Origin: Vitellaria paradoxa
Lineage: Eukaryota > Streptophyta > Magnoliopsida > Ericales > Sapotaceae
Assembly: GCA_019916065.1 (NCBI GenBank)
Contig: CM034236.1
Span: 11,505,334 to 11,569,333, forward strand
DNA length: 64,000 nt
Reading direction: 5' to 3'
Made by a program: the position numbers and the translations under genes. Every line of letters begins with the position of its first letter. The stretch's first letter is position 1. Below are positions 11,719 through 22,311 of this stretch, piece after piece. The notes under the pieces are model-generated. The model was not told the origin of the DNA and ran no database searches. It worked only from the letters and a program-made list of their open reading frames with translations.

Positions 11719-11848
11719 GTTCGATGGGTTCGTGTACAAGAATCGTCTGATCGGCATTGACTCGATCAGGATTGAGGCATTCTTCGACCCCCTCTGCCCC
11801 TATAGCAGAGACTCTTGGCGTCCTTTGAAGCGAGCTCTCTATTGTTAG
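11719..11848 (+). pseudogene. Thioredoxin-fold (DsbA-like) gene fragment
   Basis: After an ACAG acceptor-like site the frame reads FDGFVYKNRLIGIDSIRIEA and then FFDPLCPYSRDSWRPLKRAL, ending at TAG (11846-11848). It resembles the start of a plant thioredoxin-superfamily protein in which a FFDP-CP-SRD-W-PLK motif begins the thioredoxin fold. Only about 42 codons remain; the rest of the fold is not found downstream. The same fragment and the same stop are in the other duplicate (about 35879-36008), so truncation came before the duplication. The C-rich leader at 11440-11560 may be its old 5' region. The family call is from motif memory. Confidence 0.5.
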
Positions 11849-11931
11849 TTTCCTTGGGCTTCGGCCACCGATATAAAAATAATTAAGTAAATAATGAGAT
11901 GATGGTTGCTTTAACATGCAGAATTCTAAAA

Positions 11932-12048
11932 CAAGCAAATAATCAGTTCAGTATCCTTTGGTATTACTTTATGAGTTGGGGTTGTGCCATAATCCCAATA
12001 TGCCTTCAGAGCTTTGAAAAATTCAGGCCACCATACTGGTCTATGTTC
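11932..12048 (-). other. Open segment conserved in both duplicates, unidentified
   Basis: On the minus strand about 38 codons are open, with a protein-like composition (HRPVWWPEFFKALKAYWDYG and more), ending in a stop. The same segment is in the second duplicate near 36093-36209 with few changes. I do not recognise the family. It could be a gene fragment or chance. Confidence 0.25.
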
Positions 12049-12657
12049 AGAAATGGTAAAACAAATCCAATTCTAGTGACATAACAATGCGTGTGAACTG
12101 AAGCTGCATCTCTATAAGTTAAGGTAGATGTAAAATGACAAGTTAATTGTGCGAAGTTCTGTAGTGGGCTACAATTTCTGCAAGGCAGTCACTGCCTGGC
12201 AGTGTTAACATCCCCCTAGGGGGCGCAATAATAAGTAAAGGCTGGCTGGGAGGAGAAAAATGAAGTGGGCTTTTCAACTATTCATAAACTTCTTGGGTTG
12301 CTATGCTTGAAAATGAGTTGCTGGTTAGGTTTAAAATTCTTATTCTCTTGTTTCAATTTATCTTACTCATAATGGACTTTGATGAGCAATATTGTACAAT
12401 GAGATGATACTCTGCATAAGAAGTCAAACCTACATGGCTATTTGATATTCACGGGGATAGGAACTCAATTCATTATGCCTTCTTTCATCCTTTTTTTGTC
12501 AAGGAAGCTCGTTAACTCCTGACTCAATAGGTTTTAGACGTGTACTTTAAATCCATGCGCCTGTTACTCTGTATCTTTAATTGGAATGTGCATAATTCTG
12601 AATTTTCTTGTTTTGGGTCTAAGCTTTGAATCTCTTATTCAATCTTGCACTTTGTAG

Positions 12658-12753
12658 GGAACAAGTTTTATTGGAGTTGACAGCCTTGGATTGGATGTTA
12701 GAGTTTTCTCTAGGGCAGAAGTACAGACACATCGTTTTCCCTTTATAGTCCGG
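12658..12753 (+). pseudogene. Exon-like fragment, 32 codons, unidentified
   Basis: The segment lies between an acceptor-like TTTGTAG and a donor-like GGGTAAAT. It is exactly 96 nt, open and phase 0 at both ends, reading GTSFIGVDSLGLDVRVFSRA and then EVQTHRFPFIVR. The duplicate at about 36819-36914 keeps the frame with three amino-acid changes. No start codon, partner exons or recognisable family were found, so it is probably an orphan exon of a broken gene upstream of the CWF19-like gene. Confidence 0.4.
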
Positions 12754-12954
12754 GTAAATAATATTTTATTGCCATTTAACCTGCAAAGTTGGAAGTGCAT
12801 TCTCTATTTCAGGCTACTTGAATCATCCAGTTTGACAAGTATTTGAATAGAAACAAAAATTGAAAATTGATTAGTCATGTCTTTTTTTCAGTTTGTTAAT
12901 GGTTGTTGTTTTTTTTTTTGGGAAATCACTTTGTGATCTGAATTAGGGCTTAGA

Positions 12955-13550
12955 TTTTTTATTTACTTGTGATAGGGTTGACAAAATAGGGGAAAATAGT
13001 GATGAGCACGTAGAGCTAAGCTCTGCTGCTACTTCAACACATAATAGGAGAGTCACTTCTATAGTTTGGGATGAGTTTATAAAGTTGCTTATTAGTGATG
13101 ATGGGAGACAGAGGGCAAAGTGTAGGAAGTGCGAGAAAGAGTACTTTACAGATATAAAAATGGGCACCTCAAATTTTCTACGCCACATTAGTGTTTGCCC
13201 TAAACTGATGAAGTGTTGCTATTATTTTGTATTTATTTGTTTTTTAATATATTTATTTATTTACTTTTCAAAAAAATAGATGGATGGATCAGGATAATTT
13301 TGATCTATACACACACACACACATTAATTGAAATAAATTTTTAATTTTTTTTAAAAGTAAGTTGGGTCATAAGTAAATGGGTTGGATACGGGTTCATGGG
13401 TTTGTACTAACCCGTATTCAACTCGCCCGTATTCAACTCGCCCATATCCAACCCGCCTTTTAAATGGGACAGTTTGGGTTGCACCAATTTAACCTTCAAC
13501 CCGTTTAAACCTATCAGCAACCTGCCCATTTTGCCACTCCTACCACGGGC
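12955..13550 (+). mobile_element. hAT element remnant with a BED-type zinc finger
   Basis: A short frame includes VWDEFIKLLISDDGRQRAKC, RKCEKEYF and then H-ISVC. The C-x2-C...H-x4-C spacing and position near the start of the protein match the BED zinc finger of plant hAT transposases. The initiating ATG is lost here (ATAG); the duplicate keeps it at 37145. The right end (CCCATTTTGCCACTCCTA) looks like a hAT terminus, after AACCCG-rich sequence. No catalytic core or dimerisation domain follows, so it is an internally deleted remnant. No clear 8-bp target duplication was seen. Confidence 0.6.
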
Positions 13551-13559
13551 TTAACCCTT

Positions 13560-14372
13560 TTTGGAAATTCTAATGACAGAGGGATCATACTAGGACGGGG
13601 ACCAATATTGAATAACTCAAGTAAGCAAAAGTGAGTGTGCACTTCTTGGAGATAACTCCAAGTCCAGGAAGATCAACAAAACCTAGCCCACCCGCTTATT
13701 GTAGGCCCATCCGTCCACCCCAAATCAACAGCAGCGTTGATCTCCCCAGTAGGAAAGAAAAAATCAACAACAGGGTTGTGGTTTCAACTGCAAATTGATT
13801 TCGGCACTTGGTCGATCATCGTCTTAGGTTTCTCTATAAGTCTTTTGTTTGGAATTGCGGGATATGAGCTTGAGAATTGGTTAATAGGTAGGTCTTGAGA
13901 TTGCGGCGCTCCTCTCAATGAATTCCAATTGCATTGAACGATGCTCCTTTAAAACATTCAATTCAGTCCATTTTGGTTTGGATTTTCAATCTCATAATCT
14001 TCTTTTGTCAATTTTCCTGAACTCCTATCATATAATACATGCTTATATATACATGCGTATTGTACCCGCTAAAAATTGAGAACTAGTGCAAATTGTGAGT
14101 ATGAAAAGTGCTAAATTCTAATCCCACTTCAGGCTACATGTATATGTATGTATTTATAATTTTGGGCCCAATGATAGTTCGCCTTGCATTATATATTGGT
14201 TTTGAAATTACAAATTTTTTACCTGAATTTGTTTTTTTGGTATTCATTAATGATAATAATATTCTTCTGCCCTTATGGTGATTTTTTTATCTCAATTTTT
14301 AATTCTTCTGGATAATTTTTAACTTATTTTTGCATTGGTTTCTTGTTTATTAGTCTCAATAGATAAAAAAAA
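13560..14372 (+). promoter_or_regulatory. Probable promoter and 5' leader of the CWF19L2-like gene
   Basis: About 0.8 kb separates the hAT remnant from the CWF19-like ATG. It is less AT-rich around 13680-13900 (GATCTCCCCAGTAGG region) and then AT-rich. The transcription start and any leader intron cannot be fixed from the sequence alone. Confidence 0.3.
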
Positions 14373-17300
14373 ATGCTTTCGGGATTGAAGTTCATTCCCC
14401 GAGATCAGGTTGATAAGGTAATAATCCCTCAGCTTTGGTTTATTTCCTTCTAAATTGGCAGTCTTTTTTTTATTTTTTTAATGTTATTAAGCTTTACCCA
14501 CTTATCAAAAAAGTATAAAATTTATTGTTTTGTCTTGATTTCTAAAATTTTGTGCTAGTCACCAGAGGAAGAATTGCATGATTCAAGGAGAGGTAGAAAG
14601 AAATCTGTTAATAGAAAGGAAAAAGATAGAAGAAAAAAGAAAAGTTCTCGATATGGTAGTTCAGATGAGGATGAGCTAGAGAGGATAACAAAAGGTTCCA
14701 GAAAGAAAAAGAAGTGGTATTCTTCAGATGAATACTCTTATTCTAGTGAAAGTGAAGTTGAGTACAGTTCTGACCAAGATGAGAAGAAACAGAGAAAGAA
14801 GAAAAGGGAGAAGAAAAGACATAGGGATAGCTCAAAAGACGAATATAGAGATGGGTCAAAGAAGAAGCTGAGAAGTAAGAGAGAGAATTATTCATCTGAA
14901 GACTATTCTTTGTCTAATTCTGAGGATGAAGATAATAAGGATGGTTACTCTAGCAGAGAAGATGAGCAAAAACAAAAGAAGGGGAGAAAAATTGGGGGTG
15001 AAACAAAATCACTGGGAGATAATTTTTCTGGTACTTTTTTTTCATAGTTGTTTTTCATTAAAAATTAACTCAATTTTCATGTCTTTCATTTCAAACGTAT
15101 TGTTTCACCTTTTTACGTAGATGAAGCCAGTGGATCTCTAGATGATACCAATATTATGAGAAAAGAAATAGGATTGGAGTGGATGCTTAAACCTAGAGAA
15201 AATGTGGAGAGGAAGCCTGCAACAACTTCGGCTCAACTAGAGGAACCTCAAGCTGAGGAGGTATGCCCTTTCCATGAACTTGTCATCACTGTTCAATTTG
15301 AATTTTGCTTTATGAGTTCCCCTGTAAGAGCAGGAATTTGGGACTCCTTGATAGGGCTTTCACCTGCATAGCACTGTACTAACATAGAATCATTCGTGTC
15401 CTTATTGCTGGATGCAATTTGTATATTATGCTTTTGTTTCTGATTCCTTTATATGAATCATAGACCATTATATGAATCGGTGATTGTTTATGTTGATTTT
15501 GATTGGCTTATCCTAGTATCAAAGTGTCAAGAATACAATTATCGTAACACAATCCTTCATCACTGTGCATGCAAGTGTTCATGTCTGTTTGTGTAATCCA
15601 TGTCATTGTTGTTGCAACCTGAAACAGTTCCCCTTTATGATATGTTTAATAGCATGCAGAGAAGGAATCAACATCAATCTTTAGGTACCACAATGTCAGT
15701 GTTTGAATTTGTTGTCGTATAAAATTGTGCATTTCGTGACTAAGATGGAATATTGAACTTTTTAGGCAACAAGATTACTTGAAAGTAGATTGAATTTACC
15801 AGATGATTTGTGATATGTGTTAGTGGTAAGTGTTTCTCATCTCGGATTAGATATCTTTAACATAGAAATCTCTCTTGGCATAGGTTGAATAATTTTTTCT
15901 ATATCCTTACAGTTGCCAACTTCGTACTTCTATCAATACCCGTATGCATTGGTGGATCCACTTGGCCACGCTGGATTTTTATTTAAAAAAAAAATTATTC
16001 GATATAAAAAATTATAAATAATTATAAAAAAAATTATTTGAGGGTGAGCGAGTGGATGAATGATTGTTTGTTGACACATATTGAAAGAGACATGTTCGAA
16101 ACGATTGACAATGAAGCTATTTTGCAACGTTTTCAAAATATAAAAAAACGAAGATGATTGTTGTAACTTGTTTTGTTAATTTGAAGGTTATTTTGTGTGA
16201 GAAACATTTGACATCAATGTATAGTATTTTGTATTTTATTGTATTTTATGCATTTGTTTGGAATTTAAAATTTTTCTTGTGATTTGGGCCTATGCTGACC
16301 CTAACCGCCACTGCCCATATGTGCTTCTTGCAATCTCTATTGGCACAGGCTGAATATTTTTTTTTCTATATCTTTACACTTGCCAACTTTTTACTTTTAC
16401 CAATACCCATATGTGCTTGTTGAGGAAGCAATTAGATATGGGTGCTTGTCGGGGAAGTAATTAGATCTAGGACTGACACCAATTTAAGGTAAAATATGGG
16501 GAAGCCGTTTGAGATGGTAAAGCCAGATGCATCAAATTGATGTGCTTTGTGAGGGGGAACAGTTTGATCCATGTGGAGGGTGGCAAAAGAAATGGAAGGG
16601 CGAGTAGAAGATTGGTTGTGGTGATACAAAGGATATGTTTAATTTCAACTTGAATGAGGATATACTTTGAATAGAACAAATTGAGGAAATGGATCAGTAC
16701 TGTTGACCCCATGTAATCGATCCTTATACAAGGGGAGAAACTGCTTCTCTTTTGGCACAATGAGCAGTTTGAAAGGATTGTGCTGGCATCTTTGTATTTT
16801 TGGCTTCAGGAGGCTAGACATTGTTTTGTTAAATTCTTTTTTAGAGTTTGTTGAGGGACATGCCTAGACCTTTTGATGTGTACCAAGTTTGCCCTTTTGG
16901 TTTATAGGGTCCTGCTCCTTGTTACCTATTTAATTTACTTTTATTTATTTATAAGAAAAATAAGACTTTTTTGTCACGCGTAAACTTCCTTTTACAAAGT
17001 GTGAATATAAACTGTTGAATCTTACATTAACTTTGCTGGATCATTCTCCAAGAATTCCTACTTTCGTAATTTAGTTTTCATGCAAGAGCAAATATTGATT
17101 CTTTGTGGCTTTGTTTGTCAGATAAAGAAGGAAAATCCCAGGGAGTTAAACCCGTACCTGAAGAATAATGGAACTGGTTATCCAGAAGTAACAGATGGGA
17201 CAAAGGCTGGGGGGAACCAACTTTTGTCGTCTTCTGTTGTTGGAGATGGAGGAGCAAGCTGGAGACTTAAGGCCTTAAAGCGTGCTCAGGAGCAGGCAGC

Positions 17301-20300
17301 TCGTGAGGGACGCACTCTTGGAGAGGTAATAACCTTTTTTTTTTTTTTAACCTAAGGTAGGATACTTCAACCATTATCAATTACACATGATGCGCTAAAA
17401 TTGTACAGGTGGTGGAAGAGCGATGGGGATCCCTAGATCAGCTGACCGTTTCTGTGGCATCTCGTACAGCTGCTCCATCTCGTGCTCACCTATATGCAAT
17501 AAAAAATAGAAAGAGGGGACAAACTGATGAACAACAAATAGTTGCAGATGATCAAAATGAAAAGACAACTGAAAAGGTAAATATTTATTTGCGATGTTAT
17601 TTTTTTTTTGGGGGGGGGGGGGGCGGGGGGTTGTTGTCGTTGATAAGTAAAAGAATTTGTATTGAAAGCATCAAGGGATGCTACCCAAATTACAAAAGTA
17701 TCAGGCACAAAAAACCGAGCTAAGTCTAAAAACTAGCCAACCAAATTGTCTTGGGAAAAAAAAAAGAAAGAGAAAAAAACTACGAACATCAAGATTAGCC
17801 TTTACGGAAAACCAACTCAACAGAAGTGACAAAAATAAACCCTTTAACCTTAGGGCAGGCAATTCTATGCCTGGAAAATGCGTCTATTTCTTTCATCCCA
17901 AATTAACCAATCAATACAAAATGGAATCAAGGCCCAAATCTTCCTCCTTTGCCTAACTCGAGCACCCCACCATTCTTGCAAAATGTAAAGAATCCTCCAC
18001 AAGAAACCCCATTGCCTGTTGAAGCAAGACAAATCCACTTCCAATCTGTAAATGTTTTCTGATATAAAAATAAATATATAGATGTTTTTTGGTGTATATA
18101 TGTGGGTTCTGTTGTATCGATACTTCTTGAAATTTCTGTGTTGGTGTGTTCATGTTGGTGGTATCCATGTGCCATGTCGATATATGTGCTTCCTAGTAGA
18201 CGTGTTCTAGAAAAAATCATTTGCATTATGTATGATATAAATGCTGATCCTATCAAATTCTCAACTTGAATAAAAAATGCAATGTTTTGCCAACGGAGAT
18301 GGTAGTTTTCTTCTAACTTCTTGTTATGGGTTCTTCATCAGAAAATTGGCCGAGAAAGCATACAGGATGTATCTCGCTGTCATCCGGAGATGAAAGTGCC
18401 CAAACTTCATGATTCTTTATCTTGGGGCAAGCGGAAAAGTCAAATCATGTCATCTAAGGACTCTAGACTTATTTCTACTGCAATGTCAAGCTTAAATAAG
18501 TTTGCAGATGATGGAAGCTTTATGCAGGAAGTAATGCGTCAACAAAATGATGACTCTAGTGGTTCTCGTTCTCCATATAATAGTCATGGAAAACCGGAGA
18601 AAGAACTAATTTCATCAGAATCACAAAAACCGTGTGAATCTAATGCACTTGTTAATGAGGGATTGAGTGCAAACCAGTTGGCTGCCAAAGCTTTGCAACT
18701 GCGTATGAAAGGAAAGCATGAGGAAGCTGAAAAGCTTCTGGTGAGACAAATACCTATGCTTTAACTTATTTCACTTATTTAGTGTCTCTTTCTCTGTGTA
18801 TGTTAACCGGCATATTACCTCACATTGAAAATGCTTTACTCATTGCATGTTGCCAGCTTTATCTAGAGGTTTCCCTGTGGAATCTCAAGGGTTTTATTTT
18901 CTGTTCTATATATTCTTGTTCTCAGTGTGCGTGTGTGTTTTTTTTTTTGGGGGGGGGGGGTGAAGAGGGTGGGGGAGAATCTTGTTTGGAATTAGGCCTG
19001 CTGTTGTAGATTAGGGTTCAGTTATAATTTTGGAATTAATGACGTGTGAGAAAATTATCGTCCTTCATGTCTTCATAATCATTTTGTTGTTATTCTCTTC
19101 ACTAATATTGTGATTGTCAGTATGAACCTGCATCATAGAGATTGAGAAGCATTACTGTCTGATGAATTTTCGGCCCCACACGAAAATTGAGGCATTCAGA
19201 CATCACTTAAATTGTGATGCGAAGACAGGCTTATATCTTAATATTGTTGTTTGCTAATTTGATCACACAAAAACTTAGAAGAGAGGTGTTGCTATTTTTC
19301 TGGTTAGATGGGGAAAAATGATGTAAGACAGGGTTTATTAAATTAAGGTATATACGGGTAGCTGGTTACTTCCTAAAACTGGCAGAAGCTGACAATAATC
19401 TTAGAGTTCCATCTGGGAATTGTCGTGACGCTTGACTGGGCTTGTTTGTCTATTTGCATTTGATTAGATTCATTATTTTTCTTAAAGACAAGAAGGAAAC
19501 TACAGATTGCCTTTAGAGGTATGTGGAACATGCAGTGATATGCATTGAACTTTTGTTTCTGTAGGAGCATGTATTTGAACTTCTGTACCAAATAAAAATT
19601 CATTGTACCTGAACTTTCATTCTGCACCATAGTTCACGCAAAGATTTTTCTTGTGTTGTGTTATTTTTACTTTTTCTTTCTTTTGATTTATCTTTTGCTT
19701 TTCTGCTTCCTTTTTTCTCCCCTTTTCAATTTGGGCCTTTCTTTTTTTTTTTGGGGGGGGGGGGGGGGGGGGATGGATTGGGTTTGGGGGTTTTGTCAAC
19801 TTGGATCTTTGTATTGCATTATGTTTCAACAAAAATTGTCGGTGAAGTATTTGTTTTAAGTGAGTCAATGTGCTTGGAGGGCCAATTATAATAGACCTGA
19901 GCTTTCACTTTGATTATTAATTGAAACTGTGTTTTTGTTGTCGTCACCAGAAAGAAGCAGAAAAAATCAAAACGAAGCAAGTTACTGTGGATGAATCTAG
20001 TAGATCACGTGGTGAGAGAAACACAAGAAGGTAATTTTGCATATTGGAATTACTTATTGAGCTAAGATGTTAGCATTGTATTTATTGTTCACTAGAAAAT
20101 GGTTTATGCTGAATTAATTTATACTAGCAAGCACATCCCTGTTTATTGTTTGCCTTACTGTATTCCAACAAAAAAGAAAAGAAAAAGGTTTTGGAATATT
20201 TTTCTACCCCAAACTAAAAACTTTATAAACTTTTCTTGTTTTGCTTTGCTTTAATGGTCTTGTTACCATTTCTCTGCACATTGCTCTTTTTATATGTTTT

Positions 20301-22311
20301 TCTTTTCAATTTTGTAGATACATCGTGCATGACACATCTGTTCAGCAAAGGAAGAAAGAGGATGATGCTGACTTGCATCTTGCCAAAAATATAGTGCAAA
20401 ACAGACAGTATAGTATGTCTGGTCGGGCTGATGATGAATATGATTTTGATGATGGTCCAAGGAGAAAGAGTCGGAAGAAAGGGGGCAACGATCATAGGTC
20501 AATTGAGAAGACTAATTTGCCAAAGCGTATCTTGACTCAGCAAGAGCGTTGCCAATTCTGCTTTGAGAACCCCAACCGGCCAAGACATCTTGTTATTTCA
20601 ATAGCCAATTTCACCTACCTCAGTTTACCACACTGGCAGTCTATTGTGCCAGGTCATTGCTGCATTTTAACTTTGCAGGTGAGTTACAATTTGTTAAATC
20701 TGTATGCTGTTGTCTTTTCATGTTGTTGTTGGGGGTGCATTGAAGTTAGAAGCTAGGGATGAACTTTAATTCGTCATTTGTAGTTTGGATTTCTTCTTGT
20801 ATTTATTTATTTGCTTGTTTGCATTTCATAGTAGTTAATATCCATTTGTTAAATAGTATGGACGGTAGAAGATTTTGGTCATCCCAGGTGATACAGACGG
20901 AGGCAAGAATGCTACTTGAAACTTTAAAATCCTATGGTGATATTTATTAATAGGAATAAGCATAACTGCTTAACTACTTGAGTGAGAAAATGGACTTAAA
21001 TTTTTTTTTTTTTAATATGAAGGTAATAAACTTATTATCATAGAAGTCCAACCACAATTATCCCTCCTTGTTATTGTTGATTCAGATTGGTTGCTCTATC
21101 AGCAATTGATTTACTCATTTTGCTATGATGGGATGTCCAGTTACCACCTCTTTATTTTTGCTGTTATAGTTAATTTCCTCTAATGAATTTATATTCTAAG
21201 CATAATTTTACTCCTAAACAGCATGAATCAGCCACAAGAGCGGTCGATAATAATGTGTGGGATGAAATTCGCAACTTCAAGAAATGCCTTATTATGATGT
21301 TTGCAAAGCAAGAGAAGGACGTAGTGTTCCTTGAAACGGTGATGGGATTGGCAAAGCAGAGACGACACTGTTTGGTTGAGTGCATTCCTTTGCCCCAGCA
21401 CATTGCGAAACAAGCACCTCTATATTTTAAAAAGGTGGGGTTTTCTACATTCATTTGCCATTTTATTTGCTAATATTCTGATTGCATGTTGATGCTGAAC
21501 CACTTCCATTAAAAATGTTGTTATCCAATGGGTTGATAATTGCCTTAACATCCCTCTTCCTTTCCTTTTTAGCTTATTTCAAAAAGTCAAACGATGAGAT
21601 GAGATTAGTACAAGGGGCATCTTAATAGAGTTTGTATAACATAGTTTTCCCCTCTGGTAGTCTCTGTCTTTTTGGTATCTCTGACTATGGAGTTATGAAC
21701 CTGTCCTATGGCGGATTGGACACTGAACCACGTGTGGTTGGTTTTTGGCCTGGAAGTAAGTAGTCATCACTGGTTGGAAACTGTGGTTAAATCTCGCTAT
21801 TGGCATAGAGGGAAAAAGAAGATAGATGAAAGAAAAAGATATGCTTGATAATATTACTCGCCAAAGTGAAGATTGGTTCACAATTCAATCAACAGTGATG
21901 AAATTTAACCTGTTTATATTTATAATTCTTATATATTTGATTATTATGTTATTTACATATTTTGTAACGAATTTGCTTCAGGCAATTGACGAAGCCGAAG
22001 ATGAGTGGAGCCAGCACAATTCCAAGAAGCTCATTGACACGAGCGAAAAGGGGTTGCGGGCTTCAATCCCCAAGGACTTTCCGTATTTTCACGTTGAGTT
22101 CGGATTGAAGAAAGGATTTGTTCACGTCATTGATGACGAAGCGCAGTTCAAGAGCAATTTTGCCCTCAACGTTATAAGAGGCATGATGCGCTTACCAGAA
22201 GAGGACATGTATGGCCGTACCAAGCGTGATTCATTGGAAGCGCAGAAACAAGCTATTGCGAGTTTTGTTCAGGATTGGGAACCTTTTGATTGGACAAAAC
22301 AACTCGACTAA
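14373..22311 (+). CDS. CWF19L2: CWF19-like protein 2 (CwfJ family), ten exons, about 803 aa
   Basis: Exons: 14373-14417, 14559-15030, 15121-15260, 17122-17325, 17409-17576, 18342-18740, 19951-20030, 20318-20678, 21222-21434 and 21982-22311. All introns are GT-AG and every junction keeps the frame. The protein starts MLSGLKFIPRDQVDK, a typical CWF19-like opening. Residues about 16-170 are Lys/Arg/Ser/Glu-rich and probably disordered; helical, charged segments follow. Residues about 573-694 form the HIT-like CwfJ domain 1 (CQFC at 581-584, then a PGHCCILTLQH-type motif). Residues about 703-803 form CwfJ domain 2 (FPYFHVEFG; ends DWTKQLD). The family acts with the lariat debranching enzyme and late spliceosomes in the nucleus; the exact catalytic activity is unsettled. 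Introns 3 and 5 contain transposon remnants. I see no lesion, so this copy is probably functional. Confidence 0.9.
15950..16300 (+). mobile_element. hAT transposase C-terminal remnant in intron 3
   Basis: Conceptual reading gives WMNDCLLTHIERDMFETIDN and then EAILQRFQNIKKRR, which resembles the C-terminal end of plant zinc-finger-MYM/hAT-type transposases (a WLND-L..YIEKDIF...IDNE-I..RFQ-M pattern). Stops and A/T runs surround it, so it is dead. It lies within a long intron and is shared by the duplicate (about 40110-40460), so the insertion predates the duplication. Confidence 0.55.
17590..18060 (-). mobile_element. LINE 3' fragment (zinc-binding RT-linked domain) in intron 5
   Basis: On the minus strand the sequence reads WWGARVRQRRKIWALIPFCI and then GWLIWDERNRRIFQ. 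The IP-x2-x-W-x-IW-x-ERN-R-F pattern is typical of the zf-RVT region at the end of plant L1-type LINE polyproteins. The rest of the reverse transcriptase is missing. It lies antisense to the host gene, and the duplicate has the same fragment at about 41770-42190. Confidence 0.6.
17600..17631. repeat. Poly-T/poly-G tract in intron 5
   Basis: A run of about ten T is followed by about twenty G (one C inside). The duplicate has only about eight G at 41752-41768. The sense strand could form a G-quadruplex. Confidence 0.75.
18938..18960. repeat. Poly-T/poly-G tract in intron 6 (first)
   Basis: About eleven T followed by about twelve G, preceded by alternating GT. The duplicate at about 43071-43124 has instead an expanded alternating GT/GC/AC run before its G tract. 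Confidence 0.75.
19741..19772. repeat. Poly-T/poly-G tract in intron 6 (second)
   Basis: A T-rich run is followed by about twenty G. The duplicate at about 43909-43937 has the same transition with a shorter G run. Confidence 0.75.

Larger units (their letters stand above)
10693..21840 (+). repeat. Segmental duplication, copy 1 (about 11.1 kb)
   Basis: This block recurs in the same orientation at about 34869-46000, an offset of 24.15-24.16 kb. Collinearity includes exons, introns, nested transposons and poly-T/poly-G tracts, with mostly single-base differences. The match begins inside the right arm of the palindromic MULE and ends in the last intron of the CWF19-like gene, 5' of its terminal exon (about 21840). 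Confidence 0.93.

Noticed and set aside
11693..11938. 81-codon minus-strand frame, also in the duplicate
   Set aside because: It is antisense to the thioredoxin-like fragment and shows no family features; its conservation follows from the recent duplication.
9289..13550. Pack-MULE carrying the thioredoxin-like fragment
   Set aside because: The 9-bp duplication and the TIRs end at 11388-11397, so the fragment lies outside the element.
14926..15120. Alternative frame overlapping exon 2 of the CWF19L2-like gene
   Set aside because: It is out of frame with the exon and runs into the intron; the CWF19-like frame has family support.
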